Assembly (NCBI RefSeq): GCF_019973375.1
Contig: NZ_BPTV01000001.1
Span: 868,001-932,000 of the forward strand
DNA from: Prevotella lacticifex
GTDB lineage: Bacteria; Bacteroidota; Bacteroidia; Bacteroidales; Bacteroidaceae
DNA: 64,000 bases
Direction of reading: 5' to 3'
Part shown: positions 24,857 through 34,437 of the stretch, piece after piece
Numbering within the stretch: position 1 is the first letter of the stretch
How the letters are laid out: the number at the start of each line of letters is the position of its first letter
Notes under the pieces: generated by a model
Seen by the model: the letters and a program-made list of their open reading frames with translations, nothing else
What the model was told of the DNA's origin: nothing
Databases searched by the model: none
Program-made: the position numbers and the translations under genes

Positions 24857-27406
24857 ATGGATTTTAGGATATTACTGACATTTCTTCTCCTGTCCGTTTC
24901 CGGGGCACTCCATGCTCAGGATTATCACGGTCAGGTTGTGGGCAGCAACAGTTCGCCCGTAGGCAACGCGTCGGTGATCATGCTCGATGGAAACCACCGT
25001 ACACTGACCTTCGCCCGCAGCGGCCGTGACGGCCGATACACTGTCGTTACCCCTTCCGGCAAGACGGGTAAATGGCTGACGTTCGTGTGTATGGGGTTCG
25101 AACGCGACACCATTCCTCTCGAAGGTTTTGTGCAGGGACAGAAAACCGTGCTGACGGAAAAGTCGTTCAAGATTAAGGAGGTGAAGGTCGTGGCCCCTAA
25201 GATGCGGCAGATGGGCGACACAATCGACTACTATGTGGGGATGTTCAAGCAGAAGCAGGACAGAACCCTCGAGGATGTGCTGAAGAAGATGCCGGGGATA
25301 AGTGTCGGCAGCGACGGCTCCATCTCGGTAGGCGGTAAGCGCATCAACAAATTCTACATTGAAGGTATGGACCTTCTCGGCAATAAATATTCGCAGGCCA
25401 CCGAGAATATCAATGCCGGAAAGGTAAAAAAAGTTCAGGTTCTCAACAACCACGAACCGATAAAGATGCTCCGCGGCAGGTCATTCTCCGACCAGGCCGC
25501 CCTGAATATTGTCCTTGCCGACGATGCCAAGGAGGTGTGGCAGGGGACGGTGGAGGCCGGCACCGGCTCATCATTACAGAAACCGGGACACTGGCTCGGC
25601 GATGCGCGGCTGACGGCAATGCGCTTTGCGCATAAGCTCCAGAGCATATCGATATATAAGTTCAACAATACGGGTAAAGACATCCTTCACGAGATTAATG
25701 TCAATCAGATTTTAGGTATCTCTGCTCCCGACGAGGTGGGATTTCTCCACAATATAAACCTCACCCTGCCCGACCTGCAACCCCAACGCACAACTTTCAA
25801 CACCTCATCGCTCTTAGCCTCAAACTGGCTCTTCAAGACCGGCAAGGACAGCGAGATAAGGCTGCAATTGAGCGGAGCCCTGGACCGAAGCCGACAGCAG
25901 CAGACCACGACAACGGTGTACAACGACGTAGACGGTGGTGCAACGATTGCCGAGGACGTGACAGCCCACAGCCATGAAAGCTCGCTCAGTGGCGAACTTC
26001 ACTATCAGCTCAATGCCGATAAGACCTATCTCATAAATAATCTCAGCGGATACGTCGACTGGAACCGCAGTACGGGGCAGAGCATTCTCAACGGCAATAT
26101 CGTCAGGGAGAACGTGAAACCTCGCAAGCGTTATATCTCTGATGATTTCAGCTGGATACACCGGTTTACCGATAAGCGCAGTCTCTCCCTCTCTGGTTAT
26201 GCGGCCTATAACGACCTGCCGGGACATCTGCTTCTCCATGACGGCAGTTGGGAAAGTCTCGACTTGCAGACGCTGAGGTGGAAGGCTACAACATGGATAG
26301 GACAAAGGATTGGTGCTGTGAACGTCACCTACGACCTTGAAACGAATGGCAACCGACAGTGGCTGAGCACCCGTAACCCCCTCGACACCGCAAACGACCG
26401 CTATGCCGAGTCGTGGCTGACGGGGCGGGTGACGACAAGCTACAAGAACGACTGGCTCGACCTGTCGGCGCGGCTGCCGCTGTCGTGGCTCTGGAGGAGT
26501 CTGGGCCGCGAGGACAAAACGAACGTTCTGTTCACTCCTGAGGTCTCGGCTAAGCTGACTTTTGGCGTTGACTGGGACCTGAGCCTTAGCTACAACTATG
26601 GCTGGCAGCCGCTGTCGCTGCGCGATATGACCGGTACTACGCTGTTTACCAATTATATAAGCGTCACCCAGGGCCTCGGCTATCTCGACAACAGCCATGG
26701 AAACTCCTTTACGGGCATCCTCAACTACCGCAATATCAGTAGCGGTTTCTTTGCCACGGCCATGACGTCATGGGCCGGAAACAGCGGCAATATCCTCTAT
26801 CGTGCCACCTACGACCACGGGTTCTATACCACCCGACCCACTGACCGCCGCTCCGTATCGCATTTTCTTATGTCGATGTTGCAACTGTCGGAGTCGGTTC
26901 ACTGGTGTCGGCTGAACGTAAGCCTGCAGGGCCACTACACCGAGGAGCGCTACAACCTGCTGTTGTCCGATGTGGTGACTCCGTTCACGCTGAAGTCCAG
27001 CAGTGCCACGCTGTCGTTCAGCCTGCAACCTGCCACATGGTTGTCGTTCGATGCCAACAGCAATGTGGGTGCGTCGCGACAGATAAACCGCGTCGACCGC
27101 AGTCTCGACTCCCCAACGTTAGTATCGTTCGTCCACCGTCTGAACGTGTATCTTATGCCCGGCAAGTGGCAGGTGGAGTGGTCGCACGAGCTGTATCATG
27201 GCAACAACGACGCCACATCGACAAACTACTTCATGGACCTCTCTGTGGCTTACCGGCGTAAGACCTACGAGCTGAGTGTCGCCATGAATAATGTTCTCGG
27301 CACGGATACGTATAAACAACATTATTATACTATCAACCAACAAATCCATCAGCTGAACATTCTCCGTCCGAGGGAGATACTTTTCACCGCTTCATTCGAC
27401 ATTTGA
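24857..27406 (+). CDS. TonB-receptor-like outer-membrane beta-barrel protein (GLPGLI partner)
   Basis: 849 residues: signal peptide (about 1-21), a CarboxypepD_reg-like domain at about 22-105 (GQVVGSNSSPVGNASVIM), a plug-like region at about 115-225 (TLEDVLKKMPGISVGSDGSI, KFYIEGMDLLG) and a beta-barrel to the C-terminus. This matches the TonB-receptor-like proteins found next to GLPGLI genes. There is no STN domain and no sigma/FecR pair nearby, so signalling is not expected. The substrate is unknown. Confidence 0.85.
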   Translation: MDFRILLTFLLLSVSGALHAQDYHGQVVGSNSSPVGNASVIMLDGNHRTLTFARSGRDGRYTVVTPSGKTGKWLTFVCMGFERDTIPLEGFVQGQKTVLTEKSFKIKEVKVVAPKMRQMGDTIDYYVGMFKQKQDRTLEDVLKKMPGISVGSDGSISVGGKRINKFYIEGMDLLGNKYSQATENINAGKVKKVQVLNNHEPIKMLRGRSFSDQAALNIVLADDAKEVWQGTVEAGTGSSLQKPGHWLGDARLTAMRFAHKLQSISIYKFNNTGKDILHEINVNQILGISAPDEVGFLHNINLTLPDLQPQRTTFNTSSLLASNWLFKTGKDSEIRLQLSGALDRSRQQQTTTTVYNDVDGGATIAEDVTAHSHESSLSGELHYQLNADKTYLINNLSGYVDWNRSTGQSILNGNIVRENVKPRKRYISDDFSWIHRFTDKRSLSLSGYAAYNDLPGHLLLHDGSWESLDLQTLRWKATTWIGQRIGAVNVTYDLETNGNRQWLSTRNPLDTANDRYAESWLTGRVTTSYKNDWLDLSARLPLSWLWRSLGREDKTNVLFTPEVSAKLTFGVDWDLSLSYNYGWQPLSLRDMTGTTLFTNYISVTQGLGYLDNSHGNSFTGILNYRNISSGFFATAMTSWAGNSGNILYRATYDHGFYTTRPTDRRSVSHFLMSMLQLSESVHWCRLNVSLQGHYTEERYNLLLSDVVTPFTLKSSSATLSFSLQPATWLSFDANSNVGASRQINRVDRSLDSPTLVSFVHRLNVYLMPGKWQVEWSHELYHGNNDATSTNYFMDLSVAYRRKTYELSVAMNNVLGTDTYKQHYYTINQQIHQLNILRPREILFTASFDI

Positions 27407-27570
27407 ATATTGTCTCAAATGCCATTCCCGTACATTTTTTGCATAGTGCCGGGTCGTTTGCCCTATCGTTCCTTGGTTCCGCTCTATGCTTTTGAGATAT
27501 GAACAAGGGGCCTTCTAAATGTAAAAATGTTTCATTCTATATAGTAAGAAAAATTAAACGAGTAATTCGC
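27407..27570. other. Convergent intergenic stretch
   Basis: No gene is seen between the barrel gene and repeat element B. Confidence 0.4.
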
Positions 27571-27717
27571 TCTGTATCAAGCAGTTGGCAATAGATGCCA
27601 TTTTGCGTTCTGAAACAGTCCATTTTAGACGCTAAAACGGCCCGTTTTAGGACGCGAAACGGCCTGTTTCAGGACGCGAAACGGCCCGTATGGGATTTGT
27701 GTTAATATTTTTCGCAA
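27571..27717 (-). repeat. 4x22-bp intergenic repeat element, copy B
   Basis: Four 22-bp units at 27597-27618, 27619-27640, 27641-27662 and 27663-27684, in reverse orientation relative to copy A. The flank (minus strand) TTGCGAAAAATATTAACAC at 27699-27717 is shared with copies C and D. Confidence 0.9.
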
Positions 27718-27762
27718 TTATGAAGCGTTCTTTAGCAACATCCGGGCGGGTTCTACGGCGCA

Positions 27763-29163
27763 TTATTCGCTCACGAACTTGAAAGCCCGACGGCTGACGA
27801 TGATGTATGCGGTGAAGACGATGAAATCGGTCAGAAGCCACGAAGCCGGATAGATAATCATCAGATGGTTGAAGCCCGGCCACAGAGGATGGATAGCGAA
27901 TATCCATACGAGGCGGAAGACACACGTGCCGAAGACTGTCATCAGTGCCGGCTCCAGCGAGTGGCCCAGACCGCGCATGGCCGACGCTGGAATCTCATAG
28001 AATGCCGCTATCCACTGGGTTGTCATGGTGATGGCAATGCGTATCTTAGCGTAGTGGGCCACTGCTGGGTCGGTGGTGAAGAAAGTGAGAAACTGATCTT
28101 CGCCGATGAACAGTGTCATATTGCCCGCAAGGGTGAACAGAGCCCCGCAAACAAGACAGATGCGGAATATGCGCTTGCACCGTTCCACGTTGCCGGCGCC
28201 ATAGTTTTGCCCCATGAACGTCACGCAGGCACCGCTGAAGGCGTTGAGAAGGAAGTAACAGTAGGCATCGAAAATCTGTGACGCTGAGGCTCCGGCCATT
28301 GCCGCCGACCCGTAGCTGTTGATGGCCGACTGGACAAAGACATTGCTCAGCGAGAACACCATTCCCTGGATTCCGGCTGGAATGCCAATCTGGAGGATGC
28401 GCCGCAGCTCCACCCCGTAGATGCGCAGATGGCGGTAGTCGAGGCGGAAAGGTCCTTGCTCACGGCGGAGCAGGGTGACGACAGCGGCGGCCGAGAAGGC
28501 GTAGGCCACATCGTTAGCTATGCCCACACCTACAACCCCCATCTTGCCGACGACCACCGTCGTCAGGGCTACTACAGCGTTGATGACTCCGGCAATAATC
28601 AGGATGTACAGCGGACGGCGCGTGTCGCCCTTGCTGCGGAGCACCGATGCCCCGAAATTGTAGACCATGAAGAACGGAGCCCCGATGAACCAGATGCGCA
28701 GGTAGGTGACGGCATCACCGATGACATTGCGGGGCGTGCCCATGGCGCGCAGCACTATGGGGGCGATGACAAGGCCGATGACGAGGAGCAGCAGACCGCT
28801 GACGGCCGAGAGAACCATCGTCGTGCTCACGGCATTGCGGATGGCCCGGTTGTCGTGCTGCCCTATATGATTCGAGATAATCACGTTGGCACCTACCGAC
28901 ATGCCTATGAACAGGTTGATACAGAGGTTGATGAGGAAGGTGTTGGCACCGACGGCAGCCATGGCCTCAGAACTGGCATAGCGACCGACGACCATTACGT
29001 CGACGGAGTTGAAAAGCTGTTCGAGAACACCGCTCAGCGCAAACGGCATGGCAAACAGAAGAATCTTGCTGAGCAGCGGGCCATGGAGCATGTCGACTTC
29101 ATGGCGGTTTTTCACCGCTTCGGAACCGCCGGCAACGTATTGTTTTTCTTTCTCTTTCGTCAT
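27763..29163 (-). CDS. MATE family efflux transporter
   Basis: 466 residues from MTKEKEKQ. About twelve hydrophobic segments in two MatE halves; signature-like stretches are LFNSVDVMVVGRYASSEAMAAVG and, in the second half, FVQSAINSYGSAAMAGASASQIFDAYCYFLLNAFSGACVTFMGQNYGAG (cited by its start and end only). It exports drugs or toxic metabolites in exchange for H+ or Na+. A longer upstream start (29262) is excluded because the promoter -7 box TACCTTTG lies at 29198-29205, inside that extension. Confidence 0.88.
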   Translation of the reverse strand: MTKEKEKQYVAGGSEAVKNRHEVDMLHGPLLSKILLFAMPFALSGVLEQLFNSVDVMVVGRYASSEAMAAVGANTFLINLCINLFIGMSVGANVIISNHIGQHDNRAIRNAVSTTMVLSAVSGLLLLVIGLVIAPIVLRAMGTPRNVIGDAVTYLRIWFIGAPFFMVYNFGASVLRSKGDTRRPLYILIIAGVINAVVALTTVVVGKMGVVGVGIANDVAYAFSAAAVVTLLRREQGPFRLDYRHLRIYGVELRRILQIGIPAGIQGMVFSLSNVFVQSAINSYGSAAMAGASASQIFDAYCYFLLNAFSGACVTFMGQNYGAGNVERCKRIFRICLVCGALFTLAGNMTLFIGEDQFLTFFTTDPAVAHYAKIRIAITMTTQWIAAFYEIPASAMRGLGHSLEPALMTVFGTCVFRLVWIFAIHPLWPGFNHLMIIYPASWLLTDFIVFTAYIIVSRRAFKFVSE

Positions 29164-29197
29164 AATATATCGTTTCCCCGATAGCGGAAACTGACTG

Positions 29198-29228
29198 CAA
29201 AGGTACTGAAAATCAATGTAATGGCAAA
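29198..29228 (-). promoter_or_regulatory. Bacteroidota-type promoter of the MATE gene
   Basis: Minus strand: TTTG (29225-29228), a 19-bp spacer, TACCTTTG (29198-29205). Confidence 0.8.
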
Positions 29229-29289
29229 GATAAAAAAGATTAATGCTTAAAAATCCGCCCAATGCCTTGATTTTGCGGTTAAAATAAAC

Positions 29290-29297
29290 TACCTTTG
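29290..29297 (+). promoter_or_regulatory. -7 promoter box of the DUF4230 operon
   Basis: TACCTTTG five bases before the ATG at 29302, so the transcript is nearly leaderless. A CTTG 20 bp upstream may be a weak -33. Confidence 0.55.
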
Positions 29298-29301
29298 CCG
29301 T

Positions 29302-30015
29302 ATGAAAAATAGAATTGCCGCTGTAGTTATCATCGTCGTGGGAGTGCTGTTGTACTTCCTGTTAGCACCGTCGTCATCAACTCCGAAAACGGCTCCGTCC
29401 AATGAGGCCGCTGCCGAGGACCGGATGATGGCCAAAGGCGAGATTGTCAACCTCGTGCGCCAGCAGTCGCGTCTCTACTCGGCTGAGCAGACGGCCCACA
29501 AGAAGATAGTCTTGTCGACGACAGAGAAGGACTCTATCACCACTCTCATGGGCACGCTGAAGTGGACGCGGCCGTGGTCGAAATCGCATATCGAGATTCC
29601 CCTCACCGTCACCTTCAAGGCGTATCTCGATATGGAGAAGATTGGCGACGACGACATAACCGTCGGGCTCGACTCGTCGGTGACCATTGTCCTCCCCGAT
29701 CCGGTGATTGAAATGACAAGCTGCGAGATTGACCACAGCTCCGAGGTTTACGACTCCCAGATTTTCGCCAGTGCCAAATCGCAGGAGTTTATCAACCGTC
29801 ATGTGACCGTGGCTGTCGGCAATGTGTGGGGCGAGATAGGCCGTATCAGCCGCGATAAGATTGTAGCTAACGCCCGCGATAATGCCAATAAGACCATTGC
29901 CGCGGCACTCCTCGGTGCCGGATTTAAGAAGGTGAATCTGCGCTACCGCAGTGGTATGGATGCCGGACGGCTCACGGTCGATGCCGACAAGGCTTTAGGA
30001 AACATTAAATACTGA
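29302..30015 (+). CDS. DUF4230 membrane-anchored protein 1
   Basis: 237 residues: an N-terminal membrane anchor (about 5-24), then a soluble domain with the DUF4230-like pattern. This includes a beta-strand with TVTFKAYLDMEKI, an alternating V-x-I-V-L-P-D-P segment, and a helical C-terminus with GFKKVNLRYR. The function of DUF4230 proteins is not established; they are exported or membrane-anchored. It is followed by a second member, so the two may form a pair. Family assignment is from memory of the pattern. Confidence 0.7.
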   Translation: MKNRIAAVVIIVVGVLLYFLLAPSSSTPKTAPSNEAAAEDRMMAKGEIVNLVRQQSRLYSAEQTAHKKIVLSTTEKDSITTLMGTLKWTRPWSKSHIEIPLTVTFKAYLDMEKIGDDDITVGLDSSVTIVLPDPVIEMTSCEIDHSSEVYDSQIFASAKSQEFINRHVTVAVGNVWGEIGRISRDKIVANARDNANKTIAAALLGAGFKKVNLRYRSGMDAGRLTVDADKALGNIKY

Positions 30016-30062
30016 CCGCCGCGGTGATGGCGTGCGTCGGCTAATGAAAGGATAAAGGCAAA

Positions 30063-30674
30063 ATGAAAACGTACGGAAAAATCAAACTCGCTGCTGTCGT
30101 GGTTGTATGCCTGATCGTTGTGGTGGCTGTATTATGTATGTGTCATGCTGCCAAGAGTGTGACGGCGGGGCATCAGACCGAAGTTGTGGTCACACCGACC
30201 CCCGTCAATCTCGATTCCATACGTGCCATAGGCCAGTGGGCGTTTCTCACCGTGGAGATGGACGAGGTCGTGGACACCGTCGACCGTGGGCTCTTCTCGT
30301 CCGACCGAATCAGTGTGGCCTATCACGGCACCCTGCATTATGGCATCGATGTTGCTGAGGCGCGCCCCGGCTGGGTGACCATCGCCGGCGATACCGCTGT
30401 TAGCGTGGTGCTCCCGCCGGTGAAACTTCTCGACGACAGATTCCTCGATGAGCGCAACGTGAAGGTCTACGAGGGACGCGACGATATGGACTTCATTAAC
30501 AAGCCGACGGTGAGGGCTGCCCTCGTGAGGAAGGCTAAGGCCGCCATGATTCGCCGTGGCAGGGAGAATATTCCCGAGGCACGCGGCAAAGCTGAGGCTG
30601 AAGTGCGCCGGATCTTCTCACAGCATGGCTACAAGAAGATTGTGGTTCGCTTCGAGGATGATAATAAAAAGTAG
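30063..30674 (+). CDS. DUF4230 membrane-anchored protein 2
   Basis: 203 residues with the same plan as the upstream gene: a membrane anchor at about 8-28, then a domain with VSVVLPPVKLLD and a C-terminal GYKKIVVRFED that mirrors GFKKVNLRYR of the first protein. The 47-bp gap and same strand suggest one operon from a duplication. Function unknown. Confidence 0.7.
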   Translation: MKTYGKIKLAAVVVVCLIVVVAVLCMCHAAKSVTAGHQTEVVVTPTPVNLDSIRAIGQWAFLTVEMDEVVDTVDRGLFSSDRISVAYHGTLHYGIDVAEARPGWVTIAGDTAVSVVLPPVKLLDDRFLDERNVKVYEGRDDMDFINKPTVRAALVRKAKAAMIRRGRENIPEARGKAEAEVRRIFSQHGYKKIVVRFEDDNKK

Positions 30675-30685
30675 GACAGGAGATT

Positions 30686-31663
30686 ATGATGCGCTGGCTG
30701 ACGATAATCCTGCTCGCCCTCACCACCATTAGTGCGGGTGCCCAGACGGAGTTTTCCGTGGTGGAATTGAACACGGAGAACCTCTTCGACACGGTGCATG
30801 ACGCCAATAAGGACGATTATGAATTTCTGCCCTCGTCGAGCCATAGGTGGACGAGCTACCGCTACTGGGAGAAACTAAACAAAATCGGACAGGAGATTAT
30901 AGCCTGCGGTAGCGACTCCGGTGGATGGTCACTGCCCGATGTGGTGGCACTCTGTGAGGTCGAGAACGATACCGTCCTGCGCGATCTCACCAAGCGGTCG
31001 GTGCTGAGGAAAGCCCGGTATGACTATGTTATGACCTCTTCGCCCGACATCCGTGGCATCGATGTGGCCCTTCTCTTCTCCCCGTTTTCCTTCGGTTTCA
31101 TCAGCAGCAATTCCTTCCGTGTGCGCCCTCTGAAGGATATGCGCCCTACGAGAGATATCCTCTATGTGTCGGGACGGATTATCACCGGCGATACTCTCCA
31201 TTTCTTCGTTGTCCATGCGCCGAGCCGCTCGGGTGGCGAATTGCAGACTCGAGCCTACCGCATGGCCGTGGCTGAGCGGCTGTGTGAGGCTGTCGACTCG
31301 GTGCGGCGGTTGTCGCCGGAGGCACATATCATCGTCCTCGGCGACTTCAACGACTATTCCACGAGCCGTGCCGTCGAGTTTATCTGCTCCCACGGACTCG
31401 TCAACGTGTCGGCGGGGGCCGTGGGAACGCATGGTGCCAAGGGCACCTACCGCTATCATGGCGAGTGGGGGAGTCTCGACCAGATAATCGTCAGCAGCAG
31501 TCTCGCGCCCCACGTCGTAGGATGCCGTATCGTCGACGAGCCGTTTCTCCTTGAAGAGGATAAAAAATACGGCGGGGTGAAACCCCACCGTTTCTTTCTC
31601 GGACCACGCTATCTTGGCGGTTTCAGCGACCATCTGCCTCTCAAGATGCGTCTTTCTCTTTAA
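30686..31663 (+). CDS. Secreted endonuclease/exonuclease/phosphatase-family protein
   Basis: 325 residues with a signal peptide (about 1-20). Active-site motifs of the EEP fold are present in order: V-x-x-L-N-T-E-N-L-F, ALCEVEN (metal-binding Glu), FFVVHAPSRSGG (catalytic His region), IIVLGDFNDY (Asp/Asn), and GGFSDHLPL (C-terminal Asp-His pair). It is a metal-dependent phosphodiesterase/phosphatase acting outside the cytoplasm; the substrate (nucleic acid, sphingolipid or phosphoinositide) cannot be told. It starts 11 bp after the DUF4230 pair. Its 3' end overlaps the convergent TcdA-like gene by 23 bp. Confidence 0.85.
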   Translation: MMRWLTIILLALTTISAGAQTEFSVVELNTENLFDTVHDANKDDYEFLPSSSHRWTSYRYWEKLNKIGQEIIACGSDSGGWSLPDVVALCEVENDTVLRDLTKRSVLRKARYDYVMTSSPDIRGIDVALLFSPFSFGFISSNSFRVRPLKDMRPTRDILYVSGRIITGDTLHFFVVHAPSRSGGELQTRAYRMAVAERLCEAVDSVRRLSPEAHIIVLGDFNDYSTSRAVEFICSHGLVNVSAGAVGTHGAKGTYRYHGEWGSLDQIIVSSSLAPHVVGCRIVDEPFLLEEDKKYGGVKPHRFFLGPRYLGGFSDHLPLKMRLSL

Positions 31664-32558
31664 TCTGCTCCTGCTCAGCGCGTTGTCGGCGTGCCTCCTC
31701 GCGCAGCCGTTTCGACTCGTCAAGCATCTTTGTGGCACGCTCTTTGGCTATGCGGGCGGGCTCATTGTCGGGGTCGGTGTTCAGATCGATGCGCATGGTG
31801 TCGGCCCGCGCTATCAAGTCCTTGACGACCTCACCGCCGCAGATGAGTCCGGCCGTGGCGGGCACCCATGCGTTCGACGACGGTATGGTGTGGCGGTCGG
31901 TACATTTCCGCATGTCCTTGTTGGGGCAGATGCAGTGGAACCGGCAGGAAATTTCCGGCTGGTCGATGCTCTCCAAGGGCTCCTCGGGGCTGTACACCAC
32001 CTTCAGGTGGTCGACATCAGTCTTGCGGAGCTTCTTTCGGAGAACCTTGGCCAAGGGGTCCATCTTCGTCTTGAAGAGGTCGGTGACCTCAAATTTCGTG
32101 GCGTCGAGCTTGTAGGCGGCGCCAAGGCAGGAGATGATAGGTATGCCGAGGCGGTGGCAACGCTGGATAATGTCGAGTTTGGCCGTCACGGTGTCGATAC
32201 AGTCGACAACATAATCGTAGTCGTTGAAGTCGAACATATCGGCCTTTTCGGGGAGATAGAAGGTCTGATATTTCCTCACGATGCATCTCGGATTGATGTC
32301 GTGGATGCGCGCTTCGGCCACGTCGACCTTATGTTTGCCGACGGTAGAGATGGTGGCGAGAATCTGTCGGTTGACATTTGTCAGGCAGACGCGGTCGTCA
32401 TCGATGATGTCTATGGCTCCCACACCGCTGCGGGCGAGCACCTCGACGACGTAGCCTCCTACGCCTCCTACGCCGAAAACGGCCACCCGCGACCCGTTCA
32501 GAGTGTCGATGGCGGGCTTGCCAAGAAGTAGTTGTGTTCTCGAAAACTGGTTCTGCAT
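31641..32558 (-). CDS. tcdA: ThiF/E1-like tRNA threonylcarbamoyladenosine dehydratase
   Basis: 305 residues. The nucleotide-binding VAVFGVGGVGGYVVEVLARSG, IIDDDRVCLTNVNRQ and VVDCIDTVTAKL are the hallmarks of the MoeB/ThiF/E1 fold. The overall length, the I-S-C-L-G-A-A segment and the absence of a ubiquitin-like partner nearby fit TcdA (CsdL), which adenylates t6A37 of tRNA and closes it to the cyclic ct6A form. The C-terminus is a charged coiled-coil-like extension (about 265-305), longer than in E. coli and rich in E/R/A. It is probably co-transcribed with the CvfB-like gene (58-bp gap). Confidence 0.85.
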   Translation of the reverse strand: MQNQFSRTQLLLGKPAIDTLNGSRVAVFGVGGVGGYVVEVLARSGVGAIDIIDDDRVCLTNVNRQILATISTVGKHKVDVAEARIHDINPRCIVRKYQTFYLPEKADMFDFNDYDYVVDCIDTVTAKLDIIQRCHRLGIPIISCLGAAYKLDATKFEVTDLFKTKMDPLAKVLRKKLRKTDVDHLKVVYSPEEPLESIDQPEISCRFHCICPNKDMRKCTDRHTIPSSNAWVPATAGLICGGEVVKDLIARADTMRIDLNTDPDNEPARIAKERATKMLDESKRLREEARRQRAEQEQIKEKDAS

Positions 32559-32616
32559 TATGTTTGCTGTCCTTTCTTGCTGTTGATAGTGTTATCCTGA
32601 ATATTGTCTGATACCG

Positions 32617-33543
32617 TCATTTGCCTGCACGTGAGCTGCCGTCGTGGCTGGCTCCTGTCGTTGCAAGGGCTATCCTCGTGGGCTCGACGGTTATGAGCCT
32701 GCGCTTGTAGAGGTCGCCGATGGCACGCTTGAAGACTTTCTTCGAGACGTGGAACTCGTGCTTGATGTCCTCAGCATCGGTCTTGTCGCCCATATTGCAG
32801 ACCCCATTGTGGCTCTTGAGGTAGTCGAGGAGCACCTTGGCGAAATCCTCTGTCTGCCTTATTCCCGTGGGTTGTAGCGTGCAGTCGATTTTTCCGTCGG
32901 TGCGGATGACATCGATATATCCGTCCATGCGGTCGCCGCTGTGGACATATTTGAATATCTGGTCGTCGTAGATGAGGCCGTCGTATTTGTTGTCGATGAT
33001 GACTTTAAAGCCGAGGTCGGTCTTCTGCCATACGAGAAGGTCGACTTTCGAACCGTGATGGTAAACTTTCGGGTCGGCATCGGCGATATTTCCGAGGAAT
33101 TTGTCAATCTTCGCCGAGGCCACAAGTCGGTAGCTCTCTTCGTCGACATATATATAAACGATGTACATCTCGCCGACTTCCATCTTGCGTTTCTGCTCGC
33201 GGAAGGGGCAGAAGAGGTTCTTCGTCACTCCCCAGTCGAGGAAGGCTCCGTACTGGTTTACCCATGCACACTCCAAGTAGGCGAACTCGCTGGCCTGTGC
33301 GAAAGCCTTTTCGGTGGTGGCCACGGGGCGCTCGTCCTGGTCGAGATAAACGAAGGCCGTGACTTCGTCGCCAATTTCCGTACCTTCGGGCACATACTTT
33401 TCCGGCATCAGAATCTCACCGTCGTCGCCTCCGTCGAGATAAAGTCCGAACTCTTCCTTGTCGCCAATGCGGGCACCGGTGTGCTTGTAAGCTTTCTTGA
33501 CGACCCTAAGCTTGTTGTATTTTCCTAATTCTATTCTCGCCAT
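32617..33543 (-). CDS. CvfB-like S1-domain RNA-binding protein
   Basis: 308 residues: tandem OB/S1-like domains (about 1-70, 70-140 with YGAFLDWGVTKNLFCPFREQ, and 150-220) and a C-terminal winged-helix-like segment (ISHEFHVSKKVFKRAIGDLY region, about 245-290). This is the architecture of CvfB/YitL proteins, which bind RNA and act as post-transcriptional regulators in Firmicutes; the role in Bacteroidota is less clear. An apparently intact housekeeping-type gene. Confidence 0.8.
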   Translation of the reverse strand: MARIELGKYNKLRVVKKAYKHTGARIGDKEEFGLYLDGGDDGEILMPEKYVPEGTEIGDEVTAFVYLDQDERPVATTEKAFAQASEFAYLECAWVNQYGAFLDWGVTKNLFCPFREQKRKMEVGEMYIVYIYVDEESYRLVASAKIDKFLGNIADADPKVYHHGSKVDLLVWQKTDLGFKVIIDNKYDGLIYDDQIFKYVHSGDRMDGYIDVIRTDGKIDCTLQPTGIRQTEDFAKVLLDYLKSHNGVCNMGDKTDAEDIKHEFHVSKKVFKRAIGDLYKRRLITVEPTRIALATTGASHDGSSRAGK

Positions 33544-33582
33544 AATATTCTGTGGGATGTTAAAAATGTCTTTGAGGGATAA

Positions 33583-33636
33583 TGAAATCAGCCAGATGGG
33601 ACGATGAAATCAGCCCAATAACGCGGTGAAATCAGC
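33583..33636. repeat. Three 22-bp-spaced repeats upstream of the CvfB-like gene
   Basis: TGAAATCAGC occurs at 33583, 33605 and 33627, exactly 22 bp apart, with related bases between (for example GATGAAATCAGCC). It lies 40-95 bp upstream of the CvfB-like start. Confidence 0.75.
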
Positions 33637-33733
33637 AATGTGGTTTGATGGGACCGGCCGATTTATTATTCGGATTCAACCAAAAGCCGTGATGGCATGC
33701 GCCGAATTGATCATCTGGAAAGTCGGTCGTGGG

Positions 33734-34417
33734 CTATACGCTTGTTTCTGCCGCTGCGTCTTGCGGGTCGATAATCTGTCCGTCTTTAAGATGAATGGTG
33801 CGGTCAGTGATAGCCGCGAGATTCTCATCGTGGGTGACGATGACGAAGGTCTGGCCGAATTTGTCGCGCAGGTCGAAGAAAAGCTGGTGGAGCTCGGCTT
33901 TGTTTTTCGAGTCGAGTGAGCCCGACGGCTCGTCAGCAAGGATCACTGCCGGATTGTTGACCAGGGCTCTTGCTACGGCCACACGCTGCTTCTCGCCTCC
34001 CGAAAGCTCGTTGGGCTTGTGGTTGGCACGGTCGGCAAGTCCCATAAAATCAAGGAGCTCCGTGGCACGTTCCCGTGCTTCCGATGTCTTTTTCCCCGCG
34101 ATGAAGGCCGGAATCATGATATTCTCGATGGCTGTGAACTCGGGTAGCAGCTGGTGAAACTGGAATACGAATCCAACGTGGGTGTTGCGGAAATCGCTCA
34201 GTTTGTTTGTCGACAAGGAGCCGACGTCCACTCCGTCAACGACGATGCTGCCGCTGTCGGGCTTGTCGAGGGTGCCGATTATCTGCAGAAGAGTCGTCTT
34301 GCCGGCTCCTGACGGTCCTACTATGCTCACCACCTCGCCCTTGTCGATGTGGAGACTGATGCCTTTCAGCACCTGCAGGGAGCCAAAGCTCTTGGTAATA
34401 TTCTGTACGTCAATCAT
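33734..34417 (-). CDS. lolD: LolD-like ABC transporter ATP-binding protein
   Basis: 227 residues. Walker [13 protein letters not shown]-loop in [12 protein letters not shown], signature [15 protein letters not shown] and Walker [13 protein letters not shown] are intact. The length, the FTAIENIM segment and the MacB/LolD-type signature point to the ATPase of the LolCDE lipoprotein-release complex; the membrane subunits are not encoded here. A generic MacB-like export ATPase is the alternative. It follows the antiporter gene by 20 bp. Confidence 0.8.
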   Translation of the reverse strand: MIDVQNITKSFGSLQVLKGISLHIDKGEVVSIVGPSGAGKTTLLQIIGTLDKPDSGSIVVDGVDVGSLSTNKLSDFRNTHVGFVFQFHQLLPEFTAIENIMIPAFIAGKKTSEARERATELLDFMGLADRANHKPNELSGGEKQRVAVARALVNNPAVILADEPSGSLDSKNKAELHQLFFDLRDKFGQTFVIVTHDENLAAITDRTIHLKDGQIIDPQDAAAETSV

Positions 34418-34437
34418 ATAGTATATAACAATCGTTG

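Noticed and set aside
31614..32531. Plus-strand 305-codon frame opposite the TcdA-like gene
   Set aside because: Antisense shadow; the minus-strand protein has clear E1-like motifs.
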